From Antilocapra americana (lineage: Eukaryota; Chordata; Mammalia; Artiodactyla; Antilocapridae): DNA of 64,000 nucleotides. Position numbers and translations under genes: made by a program. Below are positions 45,656 to 57,123 of the stretch, in pieces. The notes below the pieces were generated by a model, which was not told the origin of the DNA, did not search any database, and worked only from the letters and a program-made list of their open reading frames with translations. How positions within the stretch are numbered: position 1 is the stretch's first letter; each line of letters starts with the position of its first letter. Location: positions 1,346,027 to 1,410,026 of the forward strand of contig ML660210.1 in assembly GCA_007570785.1 (NCBI GenBank), written 5' to 3'.

Positions 45656-45865
45656 TCTATTTAAAATACATAACCAGCCAACAAGGACCTTCTGTATAGC
45701 ACAAGTAACTCTGTTCTATATTCTGTAATAACATACATGGGAAAAGAATTTGAAACAGAATAGGTATATGTATATTTATATGTATAACTGAATCACTTTG
45801 CTGAATCACCAACACCACATGATTTATCAACTGTTTCAATATAAAAAAAAACTTAAAAATTGAAG
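45656..45865 (+). mobile_element. L1 3' end inserted in older L1
   Basis: 'aaccagccaacaaggaccttctgtatagcacaagtaac', 'tgtataactgaatcactttgctgaatcacc' and an A-rich tail are the 3' UTR of a ruminant-type L1. The host L1 resumes with 'gaacctttctgttcatag'. Similar words at both edges (atatatgtatacc / atatatatgaacc) look like a decayed TSD. Confidence 0.8.
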
Positions 45866-46070
45866 AAAAATGTAGATATATATATGAACCTTTCTGTTCA
45901 TAGAAAATTATTTACAATAACCAAAATATGGAAACAATGTTAAGTGTCCATTGATAGAGGAATGGATAAAGTGAGATACACACACACATACACACTATTC
46001 AGTCATGAAAAAATGACGAAGTATTGCCATTTTCAACAACACTTATGGTTATTATGCTAAGTGAAATATT

Positions 46071-46278
46071 ACATGAAGTGAAGTGAGATGTTAGTTGCTT
46101 AGTAGTGTCCAACTCTTTGCCCGACCCCATGGACTGTAGCAGTCCGTGGAATTTTCCAGACAAGAATACTGGAGTGATTTGCCTTTCCCTTCTCCAAGGG
46201 ATCTTCCTGACCCAAGAATTGAACCTGGGTCTCCTGCATTGCAGGCAGATCCTTTACCAACTGAGCCACTATAAAGAT
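46071..46278 (-). mobile_element. Bov-tA SINE nested in L1
   Basis: Reverse-complement Bov-tA, exact 7-bp TSD aaatatt at 46064-46070 and 46279-46285. About 20 bp are missing after 'ggactgtagcag'. Confidence 0.93.
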
Positions 46279-46551
46279 AAATATTGTATGATTTCACTTC
46301 CAAGTAAAATATAAACACAAAACAAATCAAAACAAAACTGATAGATGCAGAGAACAGACTGTGTTTTGATAGAGAAGAGGGAGGTTGAAGGTTGGGCAAA
46401 CGGGTTAAGGGGGTCAATTTTATGGTGACAGATGATAACAGGACTTCATATGTGATATATTTCACAGTGTATGCAAATGTCTAATTACTTGTTGTCACCT
46501 GAAACTATTAATAAAATGGTATATGTCAATTATGACTTAAAAATTATAGCA

Positions 46552-46587
46552 TATAAAATTATATATATATATATATATAATTTTATA
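46552..46587. repeat. Perfect AT palindrome, 36 bp
   Basis: taaaatt-type arms around an (AT)9 core; the whole 36 bp is its own reverse complement. It could extrude a cruciform. It sits at the 3' end of the old L1. Confidence 0.85.
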
Positions 46588-47076
46588 ATCTTTATGTTAA
46601 CCTAGCTAGCATATCTAAAGATTGAGATAATAAAAAATTAAGAGGACCGTAAAAAAAGTTTGGTCAGTCTAATATTAAGTACATTGTAAATATAGGCACA
46701 GTTACTATATGACAACAGATAATAGCAAGCAGTAAGATAAAAATATTTTGGTACAATAGGAATTAATTTTTAAAAATGCTTCCAAAGATCTTCAGGTATA
46801 TATTAGGGCAATTTTTCTTTTAAATCAACCAAATACCTAAGATACATAATATTGCTTTGAATGTCAAATATGAAATTGTTAAAGATTGTTTATGTTTAAT
46901 ACATTTCACAATTTTCTAAATTGACTTTGTTAAATACAATAATGGATTTGATTTTTAATACCATAGTATTTGTATATATTAGAATAAAATTTATTTAAAT
47001 GATGTACAATTTATAGAGTTTTCTAAGGTTTTAACATCTTTACATCTTGAGTATTGAAATAATAAAATCAGAAAGA
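46588..47076. other. Unassigned DNA
   Basis: AT-rich; nothing identified. Confidence 0.45.
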
Positions 47077-47257
47077 GCTTCCCTCATGGCTCAGATGGTA
47101 AAGAGTCTGCCTACAATGTGGGAGACCCAGGTTCAATTCCTGAGTTGGAAGGATCCCCTGGAGAAAGGAAAGACAACTCACTCAGGAGCCTGGGGAGCTA
47201 TAATCCATTAGGATCACAAAGAGTCAAACATGACTGAGTGACTAACACACACACACA
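47077..47257 (+). mobile_element. Bov-tA SINE with internal deletion
   Basis: Head and 3' end are present, but about 30 bp of the central 'ccagtattcttgcctggagaatccc' segment is gone after 'acaactcact'. Ends in an (AC)n tail. Imperfect flanking words (aaaatcagaaag / aaaaacagaaaa) may be an old TSD. Confidence 0.9.
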
Positions 47258-47386
47258 TAAAAACAGAAAATGAAACCAAATGAAATTAGAAACATATTTA
47301 AAAGTTAATTCTCAGTTATTTCAAATATATTTGTATTATATGTACAAATATATATTATCATATATATATCATATATGTATTATATT

Positions 47387-48046
47387 TGTTGTTATTGTTC
47401 AGTCATGCCTGACTCTGAGATCTCATGGACTGTAGCATGACAGGCTTCCTTGTTCTCCACTGTCTCCAAGATTCTGCCCAAATTCATGTCCACTGAGTCA
47501 GTGATACCATCCAACAGTCTCATCATCTGTCATCGCCTTGTCCTCCTGCCCTCAATCTTTCCCAATATCAGGGTCTCTTCCAGTGAGTCAGCTCTTCACA
47601 TCAGGTCAATCGACAAAGTATTGGAACTTCAGTATCAGTCCTTCCAATGGATATTCAGGGTTGATCTCCTTTAGAATTGACTGGTTTGATCTCCTTGCTG
47701 TCCAAGGGACTCTCAAAAGTCTTCCCCAGCACCAGTTTGATAGCATCAGTTCTTTGGGGCTCAGCCTTCTTTATGGTCCACCTCTCACATTCACACATGA
47801 CTACTGGAAAAACCATAGCTTTGAGTATATGGACCTTTGTCAGCAAAGTGATGCCTCTGCTTTTCAGTTTGCTGTGTTTGTCATAACTTTTCTTCCAAGG
47901 GACAAGCTTCTTTTAATTTCATTGCATCAATCACCATCTGTGGTGATTTTGGAGCCCAATAATATAAAACCTGTTACTTGTTCCATTTTTACCCATCTAT
48001 TTGTCATGAAGTGATGAGACTGGATACCATGAACTTAGCTTTTTGA
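47387..48046 (-). mobile_element. BovB LINE, part left of nested L1
   Basis: Minus-strand BovB 3' end. It stops after 'cttagctttttgaat' and resumes at about 54714 with 'gttgagttttaaacc'. The outer TSD tattatatt (47378-47386 and 54787-54795, 9 bp, exact) shows both parts are one insertion. Confidence 0.94.
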
Positions 48047-48454
48047 ATTGAATTTTGTTGTTGTTGTTGTTTGTTTTGATTTTTATTCATTGATCTTTTG
48101 AATTGCTTTATTTATTTTAATTGGAGGAAAACTGCTTTACAATATTGTGATGGTTTTTGTCCTACATCAACATGAATTGACCATAGGTATACATAGGGCC
48201 CCCATCATGAACCCTCTTTCCACCTTCCTCCTCACCCTATCCCTCTGGGTTGTCACGGAGTACTTGCTTTGGATGTTCTGCTTCATGCATTAAACTTGCA
48301 CTGATCATCTATTTTACTTTAGGTAAAGGACATGTTTCAATGCTATTCTCTCAAGTCTTCCCACCCTCACCTTCTCCCACTGAGTCCAAAAGTCTGTTCT
48401 TTACATCTGTGCCTCCTTTGTTGTGCTCGAAGTAGAATCAAGGGTACCATCTTT

Positions 48455-51397
48455 CTAAATTCCATATATATGTGTTAATACACAGGATTTGTCTTTCTCT
48501 TCCTGACTTACTTCACTCTATATAAAAGGCTCCAGGTTCATCCACATCATTAGAACTGACTCAAATGCATTCCTGTTTATAGAAGAGTGACATTCCATTG
48601 TGTATACGTACCACAACTTCTTTATCCATTCACCTGTCAATCGACATCTAGGTTGCTTCCATGTCCTACCTAGTGTAAACAGTGCTGCAATGAACTTTGG
48701 GATGCATATGTCTCTTTCATTTCTGGTTTCCTTGGGGCATATGTCCCACAGTCGAGTTGCTGAGTTGTATGGCAGTTCTATTCCCATACTGTCTTGATGA
48801 CTGTAGCTTTGCAATATAGGCTGAAGTCAGGAATATTGATTCCTCCAGTTCCATTCTTCTTTCTGAAGGTTGCTTTGGTTATTCAACATTATTTGTGTTT
48901 CCATACAAATTGTGCAATTATTTGTCCAGGTTCTGTGAAAAATACCATTGGTAGTTTGATAGGGATTGTGTTGAATCTATAGATAGTTTTAGGTAGTATA
49001 CTCATTTTCACTATACTGATTCTTCCATTCAAGAACATGGTATATTTCTCCACTTATTTATGTAATCTGTGATTTCTTTCATCAGAGTTTTATGGTTTTC
49101 TGTATACACATCTTTTGCTTCTTTAGGTAAATGTTTTCCTAAATATTTTATTCTTTTCACTGCATGGTAAATGAGACTGTTTCCTTAGTTTCTCTTTCTG
49201 ATTTTTCATTGTTAGTGTATAGGAATGCAAAGGACTTTTGTGTATGAATTTGATATCCTGAAACTTTACTACATTCATTTATTAACTCTAGTAATTTTCT
49301 GGTGGCATCTTTAGGGTTTTCTATATAGAGTATCATGTCATCTGCAAACAGTGAGAGTTTTACTTTTTCTGTTCCAACCTGGATTCCTTTGATTTATTTT
49401 TCTTCTCTGATGCTGTGGGTAGGAATTCCAAAACTATGTTGAATAGTGGTGGTGAGAGTGGGCACCTCTGTCTTGTTCCTGATTTTAGAGTAAATGTTTT
49501 CAATTTTTTGCCATTGAAGATTATGTTTACTGTGGGGTTGTCATATATGGCTTTATTATGTTGAGGTATGCTTCTTCTATACTTACTTTCTGGAGAGTTT
49601 TTATCATAAATGGTGTTGAATTTTGTCAAAGGCTTCCTCTGCATCTTTTGAAATAATCATATGATTTTTATCTTTCAGTTTCTTAATATGGTGCATCACA
49701 TAGATTGATTTGCAAACATTGAAGAATCCTTGCATCCCTGGAATAAGGCCCACTTGATCATGGTGTATGCTCTTGTTAATATACTGTTGGATTCTGTTTA
49801 CTAGAATTTTGTTGAGGATTTTTATATCTTTGCTCATCAGTGATATTAACCTGTAGTTTTCTTTTTTTGTGACATCTTTGTCTGGTTTTGGTATCAGGGT
49901 GATGGTGGCCTCATAGAATGAGGTTGAAAGTTTTCCTTCCTCTACAATTTTCTGGAAGAGTTTGAGTAGGAAAAATGTTAGTGCTTCTCTAAATTGCTGG
50001 TAAAATTTACCTATGAAACCATCTGGTCCAGGGTTTTCCTTTGTGAAAGATTTTTTATTACAGTGTATATTCCATGCTTGTGATTGGTCTACTCAAATTT
50101 TCTATTTCTTCCTGGTTTAATTTTGGAAGGTTATACTTTGTTAAGAATTTGTCCATTTCTTACAAGTTGTCCATTTTATTGGCATACAGTTGTTCATATT
50201 AGTCTCTTACAATTATTTGTATTTTTGTGTTGTCTTTTATAATTTCTACATTTTCATTTCTAATTTTATTGATTCAAGTCTTCACCCTTTTTTTCTTAAT
50301 AAGTCTGGCGAATAGTTTTTCTATTTTGTTTATCTTTTCAAAGAACCAGCTTTTAGTTTTATTAATCTTTGCTGTAGGCTTCTTTATTTCTTTTTCATTT
50401 ATTTCTGTTCTAATTTTCATGATTTTTTTCCTTCTACTAACTTTGAGGTTTTTGTTCTTTTTCTAGTTCCTTTAGGTGTGTGTCAAGTTATGTTGTTTAT
50501 TTGATGTCTTTCTTGTTTCTTGAGCTTTCTTTGACTGAATCCCATAGGTTCAGGGTTGTCTTGTTTTCATTATCATTTGTTTCTTTACATTTTTAAATTT
50601 CCTTTTTGATTTATTTTGTGATCTGTTGGTTATTCAGATGCATGTTGTTTAGCTTCTATATGTTGTATTTTTTATAGTTTTTTCCCCTATAGTCAATATC
50701 TAATCTTACAGCATTGTGATCAGAAAAGATGCTTGAAATTACTTCAATCTTAAAAAATTTACCAAGGCTATAGTTGTGGCCCAGGGTGTAATCTATCCTG
50801 GAGAATGTTCCATGTGCACTTGAGAAAAAGGTGAAATTCATTGTCTTGGGGTGAAATGCCTTGTAGATATCAATTAGGTCTAACTGGTCCAATATGTCAT
50901 TTAAAGCTTGTGTTTCTTTGTTAATTATCTGTCTAGATAATCTGTCCATTGGTGTGAGTAGGGTATTAAAGTCCCCAACTATTATTGCATTACTGTCAAT
51001 TTCCTCTTTGATAATTGTTAGCATTTGCATTATGTATTAAAGTGCTCCTATGTCGGGTGCATATTTGTTTATAATTGTATCTTTTACGTGGATTGATCCA
51101 TTGATCATTATGGAGTTTCCTTCTTTGCTCTTATAACAATCTTTATTTTAAAGTCTGTTTTATCTGATATGAATGTTGCTTCTCCCACTTTCTTTTGTTC
51201 TCCATTTTCATGAAATATCTTTTTCCAGCCCCTCACTTTCAGTCTGTATGTGTCCCTAGGTTTGAGGTGGGTCTCTTGTAGACAACATATATAGGGGTCT
51301 TGTTTTTGTATCCATTCGACCAGTCTTTTCTTTGTCATTTGGTTGGAGAATTGAGCTGATTTACATTTAAGGTAATTATTGATAAGTATGATCCCAT
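48455..51397 (-). pseudogene. L1 ORF2 pseudogene
   Basis: Begins with [13 protein letters not shown] (start codon 51395-51397), then a stop within about 21 codons. The endonuclease reads as [19 protein letters not shown] (51108-51338) and [10 protein letters not shown] plus [13 protein letters not shown] (50656-51030), so the catalytic motifs are still visible in broken frames. RT pieces include [18 protein letters not shown] (49604-49837) and [12 protein letters not shown] (49360-49644); the C-terminal end (48518-48814) includes PYNSATRLWDICPKE and WIKKLWYVYTMECH. About 880 nt between these are deleted. Natural stop at 48455-48457. Confidence 0.9.
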
Positions 51398-51454
51398 TAC
51401 CACTTACTTTATTGTTTTGGGTTTGTTTTTATATACCTTTCCTGTGTTTCTTGT

Positions 51455-52348
51455 CTAGAGAAGATTCTTTAGCATTTTTTGGAGAGCTTGTTTGGTGGTG
51501 CTGAGTTCCCTCAGCTTTTGTTGGTCTGTAAAGCTTTTGAATTTTCCTTTGAATCTGAATGAGATCTTTGTTGGTTAGAGTAATCTTGATTATAGGTGTT
51601 TCCCTTTCATCACTTTAAATATATCCTGCCATACCATTCTGGCCTGCAGAGTTTCCGCTGAAAGATCAGCTCTTATCCTTATGGGGATTCCCTTGTATTT
51701 GTTGTTTTTCTCTTGCTGCTTTTAATATTTGCACTTTATGTTTAATTTTTGTTAGTTTGTTTTAATATGTATCTTGGTGTGTTTCATCTTGGGTTTATCC
51801 CGTTTGGGACTCTCTGGGATTCTTGGTATTGGGTGGTGATTTCCTTCCCCATTTTAGAGATGTTTTCAGCTGTTATCTCCTCAAACATTTTCTCATGTCC
51901 CTTCCTTTTGTCTTTTGGGACACCTTTGACTCAAATATTGGGGTTATTAACATTGTCCCAGAGATCTCTGAGGTTGTTCTCATTTCTTTTTATTATTTTT
52001 TTTCTACTCTGCTTCATTTATTTCTACCATTCTATCTTCCAGCTCACCACCTTTCTTAGGCCTCAGTTATTCTATTATTGATTCCCACCAGAGTGTTTTT
52101 ACTCTGTAATTTCATTGTTAATTACTGACTGACTACTTTTTATTTCTTCTAGGTCTTTGCTAAATATTTCTTGCATCTTCTCAATCAGTGTCTCTAGTCC
52201 ATTTATCTGTAACTCCATTTTGTTTTCAAGATTTTGAATCATCTTCACTATCATTATTCTGAATTCTTTTTCAGGAAAGCTCCCTACCTCCTCCTCTTTT
52301 GTTTTTATCACGTTCTTTCACCTGCTGCATATTTCTCTGCCTTTTCAT
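51455..52348 (-). pseudogene. L1 ORF1 pseudogene
   Basis: The start codon (52346-52348) begins MKRQR as in the intact copy at 10723. The first open piece gives EVGSFPEKEFRIMIVKMIQ and the coiled-coil start (52099-52311), then a stop. The rest is broken by frameshifts. Overall length (894 nt) is close to the 924 nt of the intact ORF1. The stop codon lies at 51455-51457 and a 57-bp spacer leads to ORF2. Confidence 0.85.
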
Positions 52349-54713
52349 TTTGTTTAGTTGCTGTGTTTGGGGTATCCTTTTTTTGCAGAAGGGAGCTTCA
52401 TAGTTCCTTCTTAATTGTGGAGTCTACTTCTTGTGGGTGGGGGTGGACCAGTGGCTTGTAAGGTTTCCAGGTTGGGGGACCTTGTGTCTGTGTTCTGGTG
52501 ATGGAGCTAGCTAGGTCTTGTCTGTCTCAAGGGCAATGCAATGTCCAGTAGTGAGTTTTGAGTTGTCTATTGGTTTGGTATGCTTTTAGGCAGACTGTCT
52601 TTTAATGTTCAAGGTTGTGTCCCTCCTTTGGTGGAGGGTTAGCATGGGGTGTCTTACACTGGAGCTTGCTGGCTCTTGGGTGGAGCTTGGTCTCAGAGTA
52701 GGTATGGAGGCTTTTGGGTAGACCCTCATCCATTAGTGTTCCCTGGGGTCAGGAGTTCTATGATGGTCCAAAGTTCTGGTGTTGAGCCTCCTGCCTCTGA
52801 GTTTTGGTCCCCCTCTTTCAGTAGCATCAAGACTTTTGCATCCACATAGCACAGAGGACAAAAACCATAGGTTAATTTTTAAACAATTCTCCACAGTCAC
52901 AAAAACCCAGAGATTCACAGAGTTATATAGATAAGAGGGAGGAGGGAGATAGAGGTGCCCAGGAGGAGGAAAAGGAGTCAAAAGGGAAGAGAGCAATCAA
53001 GCCAGTAATCAAGTTCCTAAGTGAAAATGGATACTAAAATTTAGACTCTTCAAAGTACAAAATTAATAGCAAATATTAACAAGCATTCATTTTCAATTAA
53101 AAATAACTGAAAAACTAGAATATGGATTAGACTTTGAAAAATACAATATTTAAAAAAAATACACATTTTTTTTAAAGTAAGTTTTTTTTTTAGGAAAAGC
53201 AATAGTAGGCTATGAAAAATAAAAATTAAAAGATTAATAAAGACCATATTAGGACAGTATGAGGGAATAGAAGAAAAAGAAGACTGGAAAGAAAAGGAAA
53301 AAATGAGAATAAAGAATAAAGAGAAATTTAAAAAATAATAATAATAATAAAAACATAGACAGGAATTTCTTTGAAACTGTTGTGGGCAGTGTAGGGACAG
53401 TTCAGTGCCAGATAATCCTTTGTTCTGATTTGTACTTGTTCTAAAAGTCTACAGTTGCCCCTCAATGCATAGTCTCTGCCTAACTACAGGATTTTAATCT
53501 GTTGCACCTGCCACTTCTGGGGCAGTTTCCCCCTTCTTTTCTTTTCTTAGGTCGGCCTCCTCTGCTTGCAAGTCTCTTCAGTGTCTAATCTCCACCCTGA
53601 CACAAGGGGCTGAAAGTGGCCACTTAGTTGGGCTTACTTGTTCAGTTGTGCTGTGGAGAGGGAGGGATACTGCAGACAAATACTGCTGAGATGTGTGGGG
53701 AGCACTCTCAGGGGATGGACCACAATGAGAGTTGCCACAGCCCCAGGCAGTGTGCAGGTCCCAGGTTCAAGCTCTTCAGCCTCCCAGGTGCTCCACGAAC
53801 ACACAGTCCCAGGTGAGCCATGTGTCTCCTCAGGGATGCTTGTCTCAGGCTATGACACTCCTGGCCAATATAAACCATCCAGGATCCCAGGAAAATGTAA
53901 TTAGTACCTGGCAGCCTGCTGGCAGCTTGGCAGGAGTTTCAACTCTGGGGCTGAGTTTGCAGTGGCCCCTTGCCTTCAATCTCTGGCTGTCGTGTATCTG
54001 CCTCTCTGCCGCCAGGGAGGGCTGTAAAGGGCAGCCGGCTTGCTCTTCTTTGGTATTTGCTAGGGCATGACCCTTTGTTCTGTGAGCACACCAGGGGTCA
54101 CAGTGCTATGTCAGAGCCTTCCTGCAGGAAAGGTCCTTTGTTTTCCTTTGTCTCTCCAGTATTCCCTTGGTTTGGGTTGCTATATCATGGTAGTCTCCTC
54201 AGAGTGTCCTCAGGACATTCAACCCTGGTCCTTACCCTAGGGACTGACAATGCAACCCATGCTTCCCCACTCAGCCCCTGCTCACTGCGGGCGGACAAGA
54301 GCTAGTGAGCTGTTTCTCTGCTGGTAATTGCCATTGAGAGTTAATTCTGTGGTGAACTTTTTTTTTTTTTTAATTTTTTCTTGTTATGCTCCCTCTGAGA
54401 TTCCAAAGTTCCCCACTGACCCTGCCTGTGAGAGGGTTTCCTATTGTCTGGAATCTTCTCCTTCACAACTCCCTCCCCAGGACTTGTCTCCATTTCTAAA
54501 TACTGTGTCTCTCTTTGCATCTTTATCTTTTGTCCTACCTCATTTCAAAGAGACTGGTTTGCCTTTCTGGGTATCTGGGGCCCTCCACCAGCATTCAGAA
54601 GCTGTTTTGTGGAAGTTGCCTCATGTACAGATGATCCTTTGATGCATTTGTGGGGGAGAAAGTGGTCTCCCCATCCTATTCCTCCACCATCTTGGGACTG
54701 CCCCCCAAATGTT
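52349..54713 (-). promoter_or_regulatory. L1 5' UTR, about 2.4 kb
   Basis: Reverse orientation. Three zones are visible: a G/T-rich part next to ORF1 (52400-52850), an A-rich middle with (AAT)n at about 53332-53352, and a GC-richer distal part (53400-54700) ending in the 'cctattcctccaccatcttggga' L1 5' terminus. The internal L1 promoter should lie in the distal part. Frames such as 53732-54070 and 53970-54305 are products of the composition, not genes. Confidence 0.8.
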
Positions 54714-54786
54714 GAGTTTTAAACCAGCTTTTCCACTCTCCTCTTTCACTTTCATCAAGAGGCTCTTTAGCTCCTCTTCACTTTCA
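54714..54786 (-). mobile_element. BovB LINE, part right of nested L1
   Basis: 'gttgagttttaaaccagcttttccactctcctctttcactttcatcaagaggctctttagctcctcttcac' continues the BovB exactly from 48046. The 5' break is followed by the outer TSD at 54787-54795. Confidence 0.93.
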
Positions 54787-54795
54787 TATTATATT

Positions 54796-55000
54796 ATTAT
54801 GCATATTTTTTCTGACGAAAAACTTTTAGTATCCTACAGTGAAAAACATAATGCATAATATGCCTTAAAGTTTTTGCACACTTAAATCTATATTAGAAAG
54901 GCTTAGCAAGAAAATAAGGCTTGATTGGCAATGGCTCAAGGAAGTTCTAAAGGGTGTTTAACAAACCAGATCATAAGTTAATATGATGATCCCAGAGACT
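54796..55000. other. Unassigned DNA
   Basis: AT-rich; no feature recognised. Confidence 0.4.
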
Positions 55001-55096
55001 GTATATATATATGTATATATATATATATACATACACACACACACACACACACACGTACGTGTGTGCACACATATACGTGTATATATATGCATATTC
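55001..55096. repeat. Compound (TA)n(CA)n(GT)n microsatellite
   Basis: TA-rich, then CA-rich, then acgtacgtgtgtgcacac, then TA-rich again. The CA/GT halves are inverted and could fold back on each other. Confidence 0.9.
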
Positions 55097-55501
55097 TTTA
55101 TATATGAATGCATATAGAGAGAATACATTCTTTCTTTCTTCATCTCATAACAAGATTATTAACAACTTTGTCATAATATTTGATTATAGATTGCAATTTT
55201 CTACTTAGATTTACAATCGTGTAATCTCATAGGTATTATTCAGTTCTACTTTTATATTTTGTAAAGCAATAATGACTAGTTATTGTCTGACATTTAGGAA
55301 ACTTGATTATACATCATGCTTTCAGATAAGCCAAAGGTATCCATTTCCCTAAGCTACAAAAATGGAATGCTGAATTGGCTTCTTTCAAATGCATTTAGAG
55401 TGCTCTTTATCTCTTAATGACAGTTATCATAAATAATATCTAACCTTGTACTTGTAATTTTTTTTTCCTTTTTGTTGCCTTTATACAGTAGGTTAACAAG
55501 A
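55097..55501. other. Unassigned DNA
   Basis: No gene or repeat recognised. Confidence 0.45.
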
Positions 55502-56043
55502 TGTATTAGTCAGGATTCTCCAAAGAAACTGAACCAATTGTTTGGGTGTATATGTGTGTATGTGTGTGTTTGTGTAAAGAGAGAGAGGAAGAGAAAGATT
55601 GAGAACAGAAAGAAGACTTATTATGTTGAAGTGACTCATGGAATGAGAGAGGTGAACAAGTGGGCAATTGGGACCCACAAGAGCCCATGGTGTAATTCCA
55701 GTCCAATGGTCTGCTTACTGGAGACCAGGAAGAGCAGATATTTCTGTTTTAGTCTGAAGGCAGGAAAAAAAAAAAGATGATGTTGCAGCTAGAAGTTAAG
55801 CAGAAGGAATTCCATCTTCCTCCTCTTGCCTTTTTGCTTTATTCAACTGTGGGATGGGCCCCACCCACATTAAGGAAGTCAGTCTATCTTATTAGATTCT
55901 CCAACTCAAATATATACCTTGACCAGAATCACCCTCAGGGACAGATATAGGATAATCTGACCCTATATAGACCCAGATATAGGATAATTTGACCAAATTC
56001 TGGGTACCTATGGCCAGTTGAAATATAAAACTAACTACCACAC
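55502..56043 (-). mobile_element. Solo MLT2-like LTR (ERVL)
   Basis: The left end 'tgtattagtcaggattctccaaagaaactgaacc' is the reverse of the MLT2 3' terminus; the right end 'ggccagttgaaatataaaactaactaccaca' is the reverse of its 5' terminus. In between are the usual simple repeat, the 'cccatggtgtaattccagtcc' segment and 'gggatgggccccacccacattaaggaagtcagtc'. About 540 bp, no internal region or genes; a fossil left by LTR-LTR recombination. Confidence 0.85.
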
Positions 56044-56425
56044 AAAGTATTCTATTGACACCAAAAAAGCTTTATCAAAAATCCAATATTCTGTTCAACC
56101 CATTCAAAAGAATTTGAAACACAAAACACAAAGGGAAAAAAAAATACTGAAGCTGAGGTGCAAAGAGAATAAAGAAGCAGTATATTCAGGGCAGAAGTGG
56201 GAGTTATGTACTCAGGAAGAGTGTGCATGTACTTGAATATGAGGAGTCGCCACAGGGTTCTCTGATCCCCTTTTCTTTTAGCCCTTTGAATGGACGGGGG
56301 CCTTTTTGATTAGCAGTGGAATATTCAGTATTCATTGAGCAGAGGGTTGAGCTGTAGCCTGGACTGCACCAGCTTGCATCAGCTCCCAGTCCTGCCTATT
56401 TGTCTCCTGAAGTCACCCTGTGTGT
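56044..56425. other. Unassigned DNA
   Basis: Moderate GC, no gene or repeat identified; it may be one element with 57124-57420, split by the BovB. Confidence 0.4.
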
Positions 56426-56486
56426 GCTTAGTCAATCAACCATGTCTGATTCTTTTGAGACCCCATGGACTGCAGTCCCCAGGCTG
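56426..56486 (-). mobile_element. Bov-tA SINE or BovB 3' fragment
   Basis: Only the 'gtgcttagtcaatcaaccatgtctgattcttttgagaccccatggactgcag' end is present, which Bov-tA and BovB share, so the family cannot be resolved. Confidence 0.75.
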
Positions 56487-56557
56487 AATTCTTCCAGTTG
56501 ATTTTCAGTGGAAGCGCTAAGTTCCTTGTGTGGGCCTCCTGTTGTGAGACAGCCCAT

Positions 56558-57123
56558 TGTTGTAGTTGTTGTTGTTCTTCAGTCACTCAGTCATGTCCCA
56601 CTCTTTGCAAGCCCATGGAGTGCAGCATGCCATGCTTCCCCTTCCTTCACTATCTCCCGGAGTTCGCTCAAACTCATGTCCATCTAGACGGTGGTGCCAT
56701 CCAATCATTTCATCCTCTGTTATGCCCTTCATCTGCTTTCAATCTTTCCCAGCATCAGGGTCTTTTGGAGCTTCAATTTCAGCAACAGTCCTTCTAACAA
56801 TTATTCTTATGAGTCTTCTTCAGCCCCATAGTTCAAAAGCATCAATTCTTTGGTGCTCAGTCTTCTTTATGGTCGAACTCTCACATCTGTATATGAATAC
56901 TGGAAGAAAACCATAGCTTTGGCTATACAGATTTTTGTGGCAAAACGATGTCTCTGCTTTTTAATTTGCTGCCTAGATTTGCAATAGCTTTTCTCCATGG
57001 AGCAAGCCTGGAATTTTTTTTGACTATATGGACCTTTATGGGCAAAGTGATGTCTCTGCTTTTTAATATGTTGTTTAGGTTTGTCATAGCTTTTCTTCTA
57101 AGGGCCAAGAGTCTTTTAATTTA
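56558..57123 (-). mobile_element. BovB LINE 3' fragment with internal duplication
   Basis: Minus-strand BovB starting with a (TTG)n tail, missing pieces near 56765-56815, and carrying two tandem copies of a roughly 90-bp block (56920-57008 and 57020-57109). Frames are broken. Confidence 0.9.

Larger units (their letters stand above)
44480..46549 (+). mobile_element. Old L1 (L1M-like), plus strand, with three insertions
   Basis: ORF2 C-terminal coding: RSQIAKAILRIKN (about 44535-44575), [31 protein letters not shown] (44675-44790), then QMAKQAHKKMLN-like text (45420-45450) and GLPYDPEISLLGVYLKK (about 45565-45615), broken by stops and frame changes. Interrupted by Bov-tA (44995-45208), a younger L1 3' end (45656-45865) and Bov-tA (46071-46278). 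The 3' UTR ends near 46549. Confidence 0.88.
48047..54713 (-). mobile_element. Full-length-type ruminant L1 nested in BovB, minus strand
   Basis: A 6.7-kb L1 in reverse: poly(A)-derived (TTG)n/T-rich end (48047-48100), 3' UTR to 48454, ORF2 48455-51397, spacer, ORF1 51455-52348, and a long 5' UTR to the 'accatcttggga' end near 54705. Compared with the copy at 10434-15804, ORF2 is about 880 nt shorter because of a deletion at about 48798. All coding frames are broken, so it is inactive and older than the plus-strand copy. Confidence 0.92.

Noticed and set aside
53628..54722. Overlapping frames of about 90-110 codons
   Set aside because: These lie in the 5' UTR of the minus-strand L1 and show no protein motif.
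55502..56043. A provirus with genes beside the MLT2-like LTR
   Set aside because: No second LTR, primer-binding site or gag/pol-like frame is present; it is a solo LTR.
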